From assembly GCF_027922325.1 (NCBI RefSeq), contig NZ_BSFL01000003.1:434001-498000 (forward strand): DNA of 64,000 nucleotides, given 5' to 3'. The position numbers were made by a program, and so were the translations under genes. Within the stretch, counting starts at the first letter, position 1; each line of letters begins with the position of its first letter. The DNA is from Methylopila turkensis. GTDB lineage: Bacteria; Pseudomonadota; Alphaproteobacteria; Rhizobiales; Methylopilaceae. Positions 29,512 to 37,967 of this stretch are shown here, piece by piece. The notes beneath the pieces were generated by a model, which was given only the letters and a program-made list of their open reading frames with translations, ran no database searches and was not told where the DNA came from.

Positions 29512-29808
29512 TCACAGCTCTACGATGATACCTCGCGTCATGGCGGGGTCGCCTCGACGATAGCCCTGCTCGGGTGCCGAAAAGACGAATTTGGCGGGGA
29601 GAATTTGCTCCACGCGATCGAGGCGAAACAGTTTCCAGCTCCGTGAAGCGCCTGACGCTGTGGCTCCACTAACCTGAAATGCGCGCAGCAAAAGTTGTCC
29701 GTCGCTACCGTAGCCCACAGCGTGCGGCTCGATGAGACGGATGCCTGGAGGATAGTCGAGGTAAATCATATCCTTCTGGCGAATAGCTCTGATCACGTAC
29801 TCAAGCAT
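29512..29808 (-). CDS. Small stand-alone WYL-domain protein
   Basis: 98 aa from the ATG at 29808, chosen because GGAG lies 8 bases before it; an ATG two codons upstream is too close to that site. The pattern MLEYVIRAIRQKDMIYLDY, then RLIEPHAVGYGSDGQLLLRA, then SRSWKLFRLDRV matches the core of the WYL domain, a ligand-sensing fold usually attached to a helix-turn-helix in transcription regulators. Here there is no DNA-binding domain. The C-terminus (GYRRGDPAM) is shared by short WYL proteins. Its role is unknown; WYL proteins are linked to regulation, including in phage-defence loci. Confidence 0.7.
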   Translation of the reverse strand: MLEYVIRAIRQKDMIYLDYPPGIRLIEPHAVGYGSDGQLLLRAFQVSGATASGASRSWKLFRLDRVEQILPAKFVFSAPEQGYRRGDPAMTRGIIVEL

Positions 29809-30405
29809 GGTCATATCTCCGACCGAATTTGCCGAGCTTGACCACTCCGCGTGAAGGCAACAGTGTGCCTTTGTCGATAGCCTGCCCCACGCTCGGCAAT
29901 AATAGTGGGTCCGGTCATTGAAGGGCCGTCGGATCTAGCCATCCGGCGGCCCAAACTGATGACCTGAGGTCGTCATCAAGTTGCCGGCGCAACCGAACAC
30001 GGTCAAGGCGACATCCCAATTGGTTGACCCTATCCCCGCTTTCCACCACTATATATAGTGCCCTCCGAGCGGTTGCGGACATAGGTTACTAATCCAGGTC
30101 GCTACAGCGAGACCCGATCCAGCGCACTATCGCTTCGACGGAACGCTCCGCGTCTCGTCCTCGAGTGACTCAGTCTTCAAGCATTGGTGGCGATCCAGCG
30201 CGCTTATGGATGAAACGGGCTTTTTGAACCTCATCGCAGCCCGTTGAAGGCGGAGCCGAGAGGCGAAAAGCCGTTTGTCGTTTTCAGCCCGCTTTATGTC
30301 GAAATCGCCAATCCTGCGGAGGCCTGGGCGCGCTCATATTGGCTTCACGAAACGCCGCGAAGACGTCGCGGCGGTCGCCACGGGCCGAGAGCGCAGGAGA
30401 CGACG
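29809..30405. other. Roughly 600-base gene-free stretch
   Basis: I see no supportable gene. Present structures are a hairpin at 29913-29964 (12-bp stem GGGCCGTCGGAT/ATCCGGCGGCCC with one G-T pair, plus outer GGTCAT/ATGACC), a 14-base palindrome at 30047-30060, a repeated CGATCCAGCGC (30114-30124 and 30190-30200 region), and an 8-bp dyad AACGGGCT/AGCCCGTT (30214-30245). Base composition is AT-richer than the window, which suggests acquired or relic DNA. Confidence 0.55.
30047..30060. promoter_or_regulatory. Perfect palindrome matching the NrdR box core
   Basis: CACTATATATAGTG is a perfect 14-base palindrome and equals the inner 14 positions of the NrdR consensus. No good partner site is found 31 bases to either side. 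The closest starts are the WYL gene (240 bases left, - strand) and the hydrolase (346 bases right, + strand). It may be a third NrdR site or an unrelated operator. Confidence 0.45.
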
Positions 30406-31398
30406 ATGGACCAAGACCCGACGAGCTTTCGCGGCGCCCTGACCCGGCGCGCCGTGATGGCTTCGGCCGCAGGCGCGGCGCTGCTCACCACGCTTCCCGC
30501 GCGCGGCGCGGAACCCAAGGGCCAATCCCGGCCCGCACACCACGGAGACGACATCATGGCCGGCAATTTCGTCACGACGTCCGACGGCGTCGAGATTTTC
30601 TACAAGGACTGGGGTCCGAAGGACGCGCAGCCGATCGTGTTCCACCACGGTTGGCCGTTGTCCTCCGACGACTGGGACGCGCAGCTGCTGTTCTTCCTGT
30701 CGAAGGGCTACCGCGTCGTCGCCCACGACCGCCGCGGCCACGGCCGCTCGGCGCAGGTCTGGGACGGGCACGACATGGACCATTACGCCGCCGACGCCGC
30801 GGCGGTCGCCCAGCATCTCGACCTCAGGAACGCCGTCCACATCGGCCATTCCACGGGCGGCGGCGAGGTGGCGCGCTACGTGGCCAAGCACGGCGAGCCG
30901 CAGGGCCGCGTCGCCAAAGCGGTGCTGGTCAGCGCGGTGCCGCCGCTGATGCTCAAGACCGACGCCAATCCCGGCGGCCTCCCGATCGAGGTGTTCGACG
31001 GCTTCCGCCAGGCGACGGCGGCCAACCGCGCCCAGTTCTTCCTCGACGTGCCGACCGGCCCGTTCTACGGCTTCAACCGGCCGGGCGCGAAGGTCGACCA
31101 GGGCGTGATCAACAACTGGTGGCGGCAGGGCATGATGGGCTCGGCCAAGGCGCATTACGACGGCATCAAGGCGTTCTCGGAGACCGACCAGACCGAGGAC
31201 CTGAAGGCGATCAGCGTGCCGACGCTGGTGCTGCACGGCGAGGACGACCAGATCGTCCCGATCGACGCCAGCGCGCGGCTTTCCGCTCCGCTGCTGAAGA
31301 ACGGGACGCTCAAGACCTATCCGGGCTTCGGCCACGGCATGCTGACCGTCAACGCCGACGTCCTCAACGCCGACCTGCTCGCCTTCGTGAAGAGCTGA
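30406..31398 (+). CDS. Alpha/beta hydrolase, non-heme chloroperoxidase family, with Tat signal
   Basis: Serine hydrolase of the cofactor-free haloperoxidase/esterase group. The ATG at 30406 (CAGGAGA site 5 bases before) gives 330 aa with a twin-arginine-like signal ([21 protein letters not shown]). The mature part starts near residue 51, where most relatives begin ([11 protein letters not shown]). It has the nucleophile Ser149 in GHSTGGGE, the Asp in HGEDDQIVP and the His in GFGHGM. The oxyanion-hole region is [12 protein letters not shown]. Export is unusual for this mostly cytoplasmic family. The in vivo substrate is unknown. Confidence 0.88.
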   Translation: MDQDPTSFRGALTRRAVMASAAGAALLTTLPARGAEPKGQSRPAHHGDDIMAGNFVTTSDGVEIFYKDWGPKDAQPIVFHHGWPLSSDDWDAQLLFFLSKGYRVVAHDRRGHGRSAQVWDGHDMDHYAADAAAVAQHLDLRNAVHIGHSTGGGEVARYVAKHGEPQGRVAKAVLVSAVPPLMLKTDANPGGLPIEVFDGFRQATAANRAQFFLDVPTGPFYGFNRPGAKVDQGVINNWWRQGMMGSAKAHYDGIKAFSETDQTEDLKAISVPTLVLHGEDDQIVPIDASARLSAPLLKNGTLKTYPGFGHGMLTVNADVLNADLLAFVKS

Positions 31399-31402
31399 AC
31401 CT

Positions 31403-31429
31403 GAAGAGCGGGCGGCCCGCCCGCTCTTC
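31403..31429 (+). terminator. Hairpin terminator after the hydrolase gene
   Basis: GAAGAGCGGGCG pairs with CGCCCGCTCTTC around a tiny GCC loop (12-bp stem), 4 bases after the hydrolase stop. It separates that gene from the NDUFA12 gene downstream. Confidence 0.7.
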
Positions 31430-31505
31430 GCTCGCGGGGCTGGACAAGTCCGGCCCCGCGCAGCATACCGGGCGCACGGCGTCCAACCGGCGAGGCCTCG
31501 CCCAC

Positions 31506-31928
31506 ATGTCCCTTATGAGCGTGCTCACGGATATCTTCACCTGGTGGAACGGCGCCACCGTCGGCACGCGCTTCGCGCTGTCGCGGGGCGGCGAGTTCGT
31601 CGGCGAGGACGAGTTCGGCAACCGCTACTACCGGCTGAAGAACGACCCGGAAAAGAACGCGGCCTTCGGGCCCGAGCGCCGCTGGGTGGTCTATTCCGGC
31701 TACGCCGAAGCTTCGGCCATCCCGACTGGCTGGCACGGCTGGATGCACCACACCGTCGAGGCGCCTCCGACCGCCGAGTCTTACGCCGCCCGCGAGTGGG
31801 AGAAGCCGCACCGGTCCAACAAGACCGGCACGCGCGAGGCCTACCGCCCGAAGGGCTCGACGCTCTCGGCGGAGCGCCGGCGGCCCGCCGCCACCGGCGA
31901 CTACGAGGCCTGGACGCCGGGCTCCTGA
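31506..31928 (+). CDS. NADH:ubiquinone oxidoreductase subunit NDUFA12 family
   Basis: Accessory subunit of respiratory complex I, homologous to the mitochondrial B17.2 protein. 140 aa from the ATG at 31506; an ATG at 31515 is also possible. Family hallmarks are FTWWNGATVGTRF, GEDEFGNRYYR, RRWVVYSG and IPTGWHGWMHH, followed by EWEKPHRSNKTGT. It is encoded away from the nuo operon, as usual in alphaproteobacteria, and stands next to the DUF2155 gene. Confidence 0.92.
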   Translation: MSLMSVLTDIFTWWNGATVGTRFALSRGGEFVGEDEFGNRYYRLKNDPEKNAAFGPERRWVVYSGYAEASAIPTGWHGWMHHTVEAPPTAESYAAREWEKPHRSNKTGTREAYRPKGSTLSAERRRPAATGDYEAWTPGS

Positions 31929-31945
31929 GCGTTCGGACCACGCGC

Positions 31946-31969
31946 GCGCCGGGGCGACGGCCCCGGCGC
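31946..31969 (+). terminator. GC-rich hairpin after NDUFA12 gene
   Basis: GCGCCGGGG pairs with CCCCGGCGC around a 6-base loop, 17 bases after the stop. No T run follows, so termination is only plausible. Confidence 0.4.
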
Positions 31970-32038
31970 CGCGACAGGGCCGCAATCGCCGCGTCTTTTC
32001 GGCGGCGGCACCGCCTCACCATTCCCCGGGATTCGCCT

Positions 32039-32524
32039 GTGACGCCGACACGCCTGCTGATCGCCGCCGCGCTGTCCGCCGCGGCGCTCGCCCCCCACCC
32101 GGCGCAGGCCCAGAATCCCGGCACCGCGACGACCCCGGAGCCGAAGCGCGGCCGCCCCGAGGTGCTCGCGCCGACGCCGCGCATCGAGAACCCCGTCGCG
32201 GTGTTCAACGGCCTCGACAAGATCACCGGCCGCATCACCGAGTTCGACGTCGCGATCGACCGCACCGTCGCCTTCGGCGCGCTGCAGGTGACGCCGCGCA
32301 TCTGCTACACGCGCCCGCCGACCGAGCAGCCGAACACCACCTCCTATGTCGAGGTGGTCGAGACCACGCTTGGCGACGAGCAGAAGAAGATCTTCTCGGG
32401 CTGGATGTTCGCCGCGAGCCCCGGCCTGTCGAGCGTCGAGCACCCGATCTACGACGTGTGGCTCGTCGACTGCAAAGGCGGCGCCCGACCGCAAGCGCCG
32501 CAGGGTCCCACGCTCGGCGAGTGA
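32039..32524 (+). CDS. DUF2155 family exported protein
   Basis: Function unknown; a family restricted mainly to alphaproteobacteria. A GTG start gives 161 aa with a signal peptide (TRLLIAAALSAAALAPHPAQAQ, cleavage after AQA). The DUF2155 domain spans about residues 50-150: AVFNGLDKITGRI, the Cys in PRICYTRPPTEQP, KIFSGWMFAASPGLS and the final Cys in YDVWLVDCK. The two conserved cysteines could form a disulfide in the periplasm. It often neighbours the NDUFA12 gene, as here. Confidence 0.85.
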   Translation: MTPTRLLIAAALSAAALAPHPAQAQNPGTATTPEPKRGRPEVLAPTPRIENPVAVFNGLDKITGRITEFDVAIDRTVAFGALQVTPRICYTRPPTEQPNTTSYVEVVETTLGDEQKKIFSGWMFAASPGLSSVEHPIYDVWLVDCKGGARPQAPQGPTLGE

Positions 32525-32584
32525 GGGCGGAGAGCTATCGCCGGGCCTCGCCCGGAGAGCCCGCGGGGAAGCGCCCGCGTCGGA

Positions 32585-32613
32585 GGATGCCCGGCTTGAG
32601 TCCGGCCATGACG
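32585..32613 (-). repeat. Dispersed palindromic element, core only (copy C)
   Basis: A 29-bp relative of copies A and B, reading CGTCATGGCCGGACTCAAGC and then CGGGCATCC on the - strand. It lies between the convergent DUF2155 and Anbu genes, directly before the latter's stop codon. Confidence 0.6.
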
Positions 32614-32624
32614 GCGGATTGGCC

Positions 32625-33383
32625 TCAGATGTCGCCCGGCACGTTCGACCCGTAGGGCGGACGCGGAATCTCCATGTGGGCGGAGCGGAGCGCCTTGGAC
32701 CAGCGCTCGCGGAGATCGAGGAAGTAGGGCTCGGACGGCTCGATGCGGTAGTCGAGCTCCGGCTCCAGCGCGTCCTTTCTCAGGACCAGAATGTCGATGG
32801 GCGGCCCGACGCCGAGATTCGAGCGCATGGTCGAGTCCATCGAGATCAGGCCGATCTTGAGCGCGTCGTAGAGGTCGGTGTCGTAGGTCACGGCGCGGTC
32901 GAGGATCGGCTTGCCGTATTTGTGCTCGCCGATCTGGAAATAGGGCGTGTCCGGCGTGACCTCGATGAAGTTGCCGGCGGCGTAGATCATAAAAAGCCGC
33001 AGCCGCCCGCCCGCGACCTGCCCCCCGAACAGAAGCTGCACGTCGAACCGGGCGGTCATCTGCTCGAGCCCCGGCCCGTCGACGCGCCAGACCTCGCGCA
33101 CGGCGCGGCCGACGAGCTGCGCCGCCTTGAACATGGTCGGCTGGCTGTCGAGCGTCTCGAGCTCGCCGGTCTCGGGATTCTCTACGCCCTCGGCCAGCAG
33201 GCTGAGCACCGACTGGCTGACCGACAGGTTGCCCGACGTCGCGATGGCGAGCACGCGACGTCCCTTCTCCGAGACGATCTTGAGCTTGCGGAACACGGCG
33301 ATGTTGTCGATGCCCGCGTTGGTGCGGGTGTCGGCGATCATGACGAGGCCGTCGCGGACGAGCAGGCCGACGCAATAGGTCAT
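32625..33383 (-). CDS. Anbu, proteasome-related peptidase
   Basis: Member of the Ntn-hydrolase superfamily, the 'ancestral beta subunit' of the bacterial proteasome group. 252 aa. It starts MTYCVGLLVRDGLVMIADTR, where Thr2 would be the N-terminal nucleophile after Met removal and Asp18 a proteasome-like catalytic-site residue; Lys35 in FRKLKIVSEKG fits the conserved Lys. GNLSVSQSVL and ISMDSTMRSNLGVGPPID are family signatures. Known Anbu proteins form open helical assemblies. The usual neighbours (transglutaminase-like, alpha-E and ATP-grasp proteins) are absent here. It lies between a DUF2155 gene and the VWA/MoxR operon. Confidence 0.88.
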   Translation of the reverse strand: MTYCVGLLVRDGLVMIADTRTNAGIDNIAVFRKLKIVSEKGRRVLAIATSGNLSVSQSVLSLLAEGVENPETGELETLDSQPTMFKAAQLVGRAVREVWRVDGPGLEQMTARFDVQLLFGGQVAGGRLRLFMIYAAGNFIEVTPDTPYFQIGEHKYGKPILDRAVTYDTDLYDALKIGLISMDSTMRSNLGVGPPIDILVLRKDALEPELDYRIEPSEPYFLDLRERWSKALRSAHMEIPRPPYGSNVPGDI

Positions 33384-33507
33384 TGCGGATGTGGATCCCG
33401 GATGCGGAAGACAGGCGACGCTAGCAAGAGACCCCCCGCCGCGCCAACGAGGAACGGGCCTCGGGCGCCCACCGAATCGGCAGGCGTGACATTTGTGCTG
33501 CCATGGC

Positions 33508-34797
33508 TCAGGACGTCGGGCGCGCTCCGTCGAGCGGCGCCAGCGCGGAGCGGGGCGCGACCCGCAGGCCCGAGGCGGCGCGGCGAGCTTTGGCGACCGC
33601 GGCGGCGAGCTTCCGGAGATCGGGCGTCTCCTCAGGGGCTGCGTCCGCGAACAGCCGGCGGTCGAGCGCCGCGACGCCCGCCTGCGCCGCCGGATCCGCC
33701 CTGAGGCGCGCGGCGGTCTCGGGCTCCGCGCGGGCGAGGTCGGTCAGCGCCGCCCGGAAGGCGGAGGCGTCGCCGCGCCGGGCCGCGCGCCGCATCGCCC
33801 GCAGCTCCGCCGGCGCGCGCTTCGGCAGCCGGAGCCCTTCCGCCCCGCCGCCGGCCAGCAGGACGCCGAAGCCGGCGAGCAGCGCCACGACGCCCGCCCC
33901 GAGCGCCGCGAGCAGCGGCGGGCGCTCGGACTTCGGCGGGGGCGGCTCCCCGGTCTCGTCGGCGGCCGCGGCCCAGGCCATGCGGCGGGCCGGGATCACC
34001 GCCTCGCGCATCTTGCGGGCGCCGGTATCGAACCACGGGATGCGGATTTCCTGCACGGTCGCCGGGAACGCGGTGGTGGGCCGGATCTCCCAGCTGTAGG
34101 TCGCGCGGGAGATCGGCCCGCGCGCGGCGATCTTGGTCTCGCGGTCGCTCGGCCCCTTGAAGCTGATGACGCCCGGCGAGCGCAGCACCGGCGTCGCCGG
34201 CAGCATGTCGGCGGGCACGCCGTCGGCGAGGATCGTCACCGTCCGGCGCAGCGTCTCGCCGCGCGGCACATGGTCGGGATCGCCCGACCACTCGTCCGTC
34301 ACCTCGACGGAGCGCGCCGGCAGCCACCAGGCGCTGGCGTCGTTGGGGCCGCCCGGGCCCTTCCATTCCGCGACGTCGAGCGTGACGGGCGCGGAGCGCA
34401 CTTCGATCTCGCGGCTGCGCGCGCCGTCGACCACGGACAGCCTGTGGATGAACGGAGCGATCCGAAGCTTGCCGGAACGGTTGGGATAGACCGCGATGAT
34501 CCGGACGAAGCGCCGCTTGGCGAAACCGTCGTCCTCCACGGTCTCCAGCGTGTCCTTGCCGAGCTCCGCCCAGGCGAAGTCGACGAGCTCCGGCTGCACC
34601 AGCTTCTCGCGGTTGATCAGCGGGCGGTAGACGCCCTCGATCTGCAGCAGCACGAGCTCGTGCGGGTAGGGCGGCTCCTTCACGAGCGGCGTCACCGTCA
34701 GCCGCACGTCCTCCATCTCGGACGGCTGCGCGATGGCCCCGCTCGCGGCCAGCACCGCGAAGGCGAGGGTCAGTGCGCGGAGGAGGCGGGTCACCAT
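33508..34797 (-). CDS. BatD-like membrane protein (last gene of MoxR/VWA operon)
   Basis: 429 aa from the ATG at 34797. It begins with a signal peptide (LLRALTLAFAVLAASGAIAQ). The periplasmic part (about 25-320) has immunoglobulin-like strands, among them the VKEPPYPHELVLLQIEG segment typical of BatD/oxygen tolerance proteins. One membrane helix follows (LLAALGAGVVALLAGFGVLLAG, about 325-347), then a basic, Ala/Arg-rich cytoplasmic tail. It overlaps the stop of the TPR gene by 7 bases. BatD proteins act with VWA proteins at the inner membrane, but the molecular job is not settled. Confidence 0.75.
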   Translation of the reverse strand: MVTRLLRALTLAFAVLAASGAIAQPSEMEDVRLTVTPLVKEPPYPHELVLLQIEGVYRPLINREKLVQPELVDFAWAELGKDTLETVEDDGFAKRRFVRIIAVYPNRSGKLRIAPFIHRLSVVDGARSREIEVRSAPVTLDVAEWKGPGGPNDASAWWLPARSVEVTDEWSGDPDHVPRGETLRRTVTILADGVPADMLPATPVLRSPGVISFKGPSDRETKIAARGPISRATYSWEIRPTTAFPATVQEIRIPWFDTGARKMREAVIPARRMAWAAAADETGEPPPPKSERPPLLAALGAGVVALLAGFGVLLAGGGAEGLRLPKRAPAELRAMRRAARRGDASAFRAALTDLARAEPETAARLRADPAAQAGVAALDRRLFADAAPEETPDLRKLAAAVAKARRAASGLRVAPRSALAPLDGARPTS

Positions 34798-35627
34798 TGT
34801 TCGGTCCCCGTAGGCGCCGCGACGCCGCGCTCCACGCGCCGGGCGCGCTCGGCGGCGAGCTTCAGCTTGAGGTACTTTCCGGGATCGTCCGGGAGGGTGG
34901 CGAGCCACTGCGGCGAAGCGCTCACCGCCTGCTGCTGGTGGCTCTTCGACAGCCGCAGCGACGGCTGCTCCATCTGCTTCGCGACGCTCGCCTGCTCCGT
35001 CCCGGTCCGGCCCGCGCCTTCCGCCGCGCCGATCGAGCCGCGGGCGGCGGAGCGTTCGTCGGACGCCTTGCTCTGTTCAGCGCGGCCGGCGCGGGCGACC
35101 TGGCTGCCGCCCGGCGACTGCGCCTCGCGCCCGCTGTCGCGGTCGCCGGCCATGCCCTCGCCGGTCGAGTTGACGTCGTTCTCGGCGTCGGACGGCGCCT
35201 CGCCGCCACGCTTCTGCCTGGCCGCGCGCGCGTTGGCGGGGTTGTTGGCGTCGCGGTCGATGGCCTCGCGCTTCGCCCTGAGCGCCTCGACGAGCGCAAG
35301 GTTGTGGCGAGCGTCGTCGTCGTTGGGGTCGAGGAACAGCGCCTCGTTCAGGGCCGTCTCGGCCTCGGCGAGCCGCCCGGCGCGCGCGAGCGCGGTGCCG
35401 AGGTCGTAGGTCGCCCCCGCGAAGCGCCGCCCCTGGAACAACTCGGCGGCCTCGTCGTAACGCCCTTGCGCGTAGAGCACGGCGGCGCGCCAGTCCGGCC
35501 CCTCCAGCAGCGCTCCGGCGAGGCCAGGCAGGCCCGCGTGATAGAGCGCGCGGCCGAGCGGCTCCCGCGGGTCGGCGACGACGACGGCGGCGACGGCGGC
35601 CGCGAGCACGAGCCCTGCGCGGATCAT
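34791..35627 (-). CDS. TPR-repeat protein (BatC/BatE-like)
   Basis: 278 aa. N-terminal hydrophobic signal or anchor (MIRAGLVLAAAVAAVVVA), then two to three tetratricopeptide-like helical pairs (about 40-120; YAQGRYDEAAELFQG, ALARAGRLAEAETALNEALF), then a long Arg/Gln/Ser/Asp-rich low-complexity stretch (about 135-235) and a conserved end (SPQWLATLPDDPGKYLKLKL). The start overlaps the preceding VWA gene by 4 bases (ATGA). Probably a periplasmic scaffold for the VWA partners. Confidence 0.75.
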   Translation of the reverse strand: MIRAGLVLAAAVAAVVVADPREPLGRALYHAGLPGLAGALLEGPDWRAAVLYAQGRYDEAAELFQGRRFAGATYDLGTALARAGRLAEAETALNEALFLDPNDDDARHNLALVEALRAKREAIDRDANNPANARAARQKRGGEAPSDAENDVNSTGEGMAGDRDSGREAQSPGGSQVARAGRAEQSKASDERSAARGSIGAAEGAGRTGTEQASVAKQMEQPSLRLSKSHQQQAVSASPQWLATLPDDPGKYLKLKLAAERARRVERGVAAPTGTEQW

Positions 35628-36553
35628 GCGCTCCTCCGGAACAGCAGCAGGGCGGGTGCGCAGGCGAGCAGCAGCAGCGCGCGCCCGAGATCGAACCAGA
35701 CGATGGACGAGAACGGGCCGGGGCCGAGCCGCTCCGCCGCCGAGCGCGACAGCGCGGAGACGACCGCGTCCGGCCGCTCGATGTCGGCGGCCTCGCCGCC
35801 GCCGAGGCTCGCGATCAGTCCGAGCTCGGCGCGGCCGGGCGCATCCGGCTTCGTCGGCGCGAGCGGGGTCGGCGGAACGTACAGTGTGCTGACCGCATGC
35901 CCTTCGAAGGCCAGCGCGCGCGCCTCGGCCTCGGCGCCCTGGTTGAGCCCGCCGCCGTCCGAGACCAGCACCACGTCGCCGCCGACCACGCCGGCCTTGC
36001 GCAGGGTTTCGCGCGCGAGCGCCAGCGCCGTGGTCGGCGCGCTGCCGACGTCCGGCACGGTCTCGCCATCGAGCGAGAAGATCATGGTCTCGATCGCCTT
36101 GTGATCGGTCGTCGGCGGGTTCGCGAGATAGGCGTCGCCAGCGTAGACGACGATCGCGATCTGGCGGGAGCCCGCGGCCTCGGCCGCGGCGTAGGCCGCG
36201 ATCTTGGCGTCGCGGAAGCGCGGGCTGTCGGCGACCGAGCGCGACAGGTCCATGGCGATCACCACGGCGTCGAGATTGCGGAAGCTGCCGGCCCCGGCGC
36301 GCTCCACGGCGGGGCCCGTCAGCGCCAGCGCGATCGCGCCCGCGGCGAGCGCCGCGAGCAGGGCGCTGCGTCCGCGTCCGGCGACGAGCGCGCCGCGCCG
36401 GGCGAGGGCGGCGAACAGATGCGGATCGACCGCGCGCCGCCACTCGCCGGCCTCTCCCGCGCGCCGGACCGCGACAAAGGCGAGCGCGATCGCGAAGGGC
36501 AGCGCGAGCAGCCACCACGGACGCAGCAGGGCAAAGGCGCCTAAGTCGATCAT
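35624..36553 (-). CDS. batB: VWA-domain membrane protein (BatB-like)
   Basis: 309 aa from the ATG at 36553. Two N-terminal membrane segments (LLRPWWLLALPFAIALAFV; ALLAALAAGAIALALTG) precede a von Willebrand A domain. Its metal-ion-dependent adhesion site is visible as DLSRSVADS plus the later Thr in APTTALAL and Asp in VLVSDGGG. A C-terminal hydrophobic helix (LLLLACAPALLLF) ends the chain. It starts in the stop of the upstream VWA gene (ATGA overlap). Confidence 0.8.
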   Translation of the reverse strand: MIDLGAFALLRPWWLLALPFAIALAFVAVRRAGEAGEWRRAVDPHLFAALARRGALVAGRGRSALLAALAAGAIALALTGPAVERAGAGSFRNLDAVVIAMDLSRSVADSPRFRDAKIAAYAAAEAAGSRQIAIVVYAGDAYLANPPTTDHKAIETMIFSLDGETVPDVGSAPTTALALARETLRKAGVVGGDVVLVSDGGGLNQGAEAEARALAFEGHAVSTLYVPPTPLAPTKPDAPGRAELGLIASLGGGEAADIERPDAVVSALSRSAAERLGPGPFSSIVWFDLGRALLLLACAPALLLFRRSA

Positions 36554-37509
36554 CGCCGCCGCCCCGGCCAAAGCGCGCCCGCGACCGTCGCAAGAAAGGC
36601 GAGCCCGGCCGGCCACGGCCAGAGCTCGCGCCAGATCGGCGCCGCGGGGGCGAGCGTCCGCGTCGGCTCAATCTCGTCGATCGCCGCGATCGCTTTCTGC
36701 AGATCCTCGGTCGCGCGCACGCGGAAGAACGATCCGCCGCTGACCTCGGCGATGTTCCGAAGCGTCGCGGCGTCGACCACGTCCGGGTCGTAGCCCGTGA
36801 CCTCGGTCGTCTCCTTCGGGCCCATGGCGATGGTGTGGACGCGGACGCCGAGCGTCTTGGCGAGCTGGGCCACGTCGCGCGGCAGCGCCGAGCCGGCGTT
36901 GTTTGAGCCGTCCGACAGCAGCACGACCACGCGGGCCTTGCCTGGGGCGTCGGCGAGCCGCCGGAGCGCGAGGCCGAGACCCTCGCCGATGGCGGTCGAG
37001 CGGCCGACGAGGCCGATCGCGGCGGCGTCGAAGGCGCTCGCGACCGCGTCAACGTCGTAGCTCGGCTCCGCCGCGACGAAGGCGCGGTCGGCGAAGGCGA
37101 CGAGCCCGACGCGATCCCCGGCGCGGCCGCGGACGAAGTCGGAGCCGAGCCTGCGCACCACGTCGAGCCGACGCGCGACAACCCCGTCGAGCGCGAAGTC
37201 GCGCCGCTCCATGCTGCCGGACAGGTCGAGCGCGATCATCAGGTCGCGGCCGGTCGTGGGCAGCGCCGACGCCGGCAGCACCACGCGCGGGCCGGCGAGG
37301 GCGGCGACAAGCGCGATCCAGGCGATCCAGGCCGCGACCTTGCGGTCCCGCGCCGGCGCCCGGACCGCATTCGTGTCCGCGAACGCGCCGACCACCGTGT
37401 CGGGGGCCTTCAGCGCGCCGCCGACGCGCGCGTCCGGGGCCGCGAACCAGGCGACCAGCGGCGGCAGCGCCAGCAGCACGAACACGTACGGGTTCGCGAA
37501 CTCCCACAT
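36550..37509 (-). CDS. batA: VWA-domain membrane protein (BatA-like)
   Basis: 319 aa from the ATG at 37509; a 53-codon open extension upstream is Arg-rich and non-family. The opening WEFANPYVFVLLALPPLVAWF is the usual BatA membrane anchor. A second membrane helix follows near residue 60-80, and then the VWA domain with a complete MIDAS: DLSGSM, Thr in GRSTAIGEGL and LLSDGSNN. It ends with a membrane helix and basic tail. One of two adjacent VWA paralogues. Confidence 0.82.
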   Translation of the reverse strand: MWEFANPYVFVLLALPPLVAWFAAPDARVGGALKAPDTVVGAFADTNAVRAPARDRKVAAWIAWIALVAALAGPRVVLPASALPTTGRDLMIALDLSGSMERRDFALDGVVARRLDVVRRLGSDFVRGRAGDRVGLVAFADRAFVAAEPSYDVDAVASAFDAAAIGLVGRSTAIGEGLGLALRRLADAPGKARVVVLLSDGSNNAGSALPRDVAQLAKTLGVRVHTIAMGPKETTEVTGYDPDVVDAATLRNIAEVSGGSFFRVRATEDLQKAIAAIDEIEPTRTLAPAAPIWRELWPWPAGLAFLATVAGALWPGRRR

Positions 37510-37514
37510 CGGCT

Positions 37515-37967
37515 TCAGCGCCCCAGCCGGCGCATCAGCGCGCCGAGTTCGTCGTCGAGCGCGGCGGTGTCGCCGGCGCCGCGGACGTAGAGACCGTCCG
37601 CAAAGACGCGGCCTCCGCGTGCGGTGAAGAGATCTGAGCCGAACACGCGGTCGAGGGTCTCCGCCCATTCGCCGCCGACGCGGCGGGCGTCCTCCTCGCC
37701 CGCGACGGTGCGGACGACGCGGCGGAGCAGGGCCGCCTGGGCCACGCGTCTCTCGTCCTCGGGCAGAGCGAGCGTGTCCTCGAACGCCGCGATGGCGCTC
37801 GCGCGCAGCGACAGCCGCGGGCGCGCCAGCAGCCGGAACAGCAGGGCGGCGCAGAGCGCCAACACGAGACCCAGCGCGACGGCGAGGCCGATGTCGGTCC
37901 AGTAGGAGCCTGCCGCCGGCGGCAGGTGCAGGCCGCGCAGGCCCTGAAGCTCGTCAGCGGGCGGCAT
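37515..37967 (-). CDS. DUF4381 domain membrane protein
   Basis: 150 aa. One strong membrane helix near the start (TDIGLAVALGLVLALCAALLF) and a basic helical cytoplasmic domain with the LRRVVRTVAGEEDA and WAETLDRVFGSDLFT segments. DUF4381 proteins occur in MoxR/DUF58/VWA operons. The start overlaps the DUF58 gene end by 14 bases; 5 bases separate it from batA. Function unknown. Confidence 0.75.
   Translation of the reverse strand: MPPADELQGLRGLHLPPAAGSYWTDIGLAVALGLVLALCAALLFRLLARPRLSLRASAIAAFEDTLALPEDERRVAQAALLRRVVRTVAGEEDARRVGGEWAETLDRVFGSDLFTARGGRVFADGLYVRGAGDTAALDDELGALMRRLGR

Noticed and set aside
29022..30405. tRNA gene or attachment site in the AT-rich island
   Set aside because: No cloverleaf arms, T-loop sequence or integrase gene; no flanking direct repeat found.
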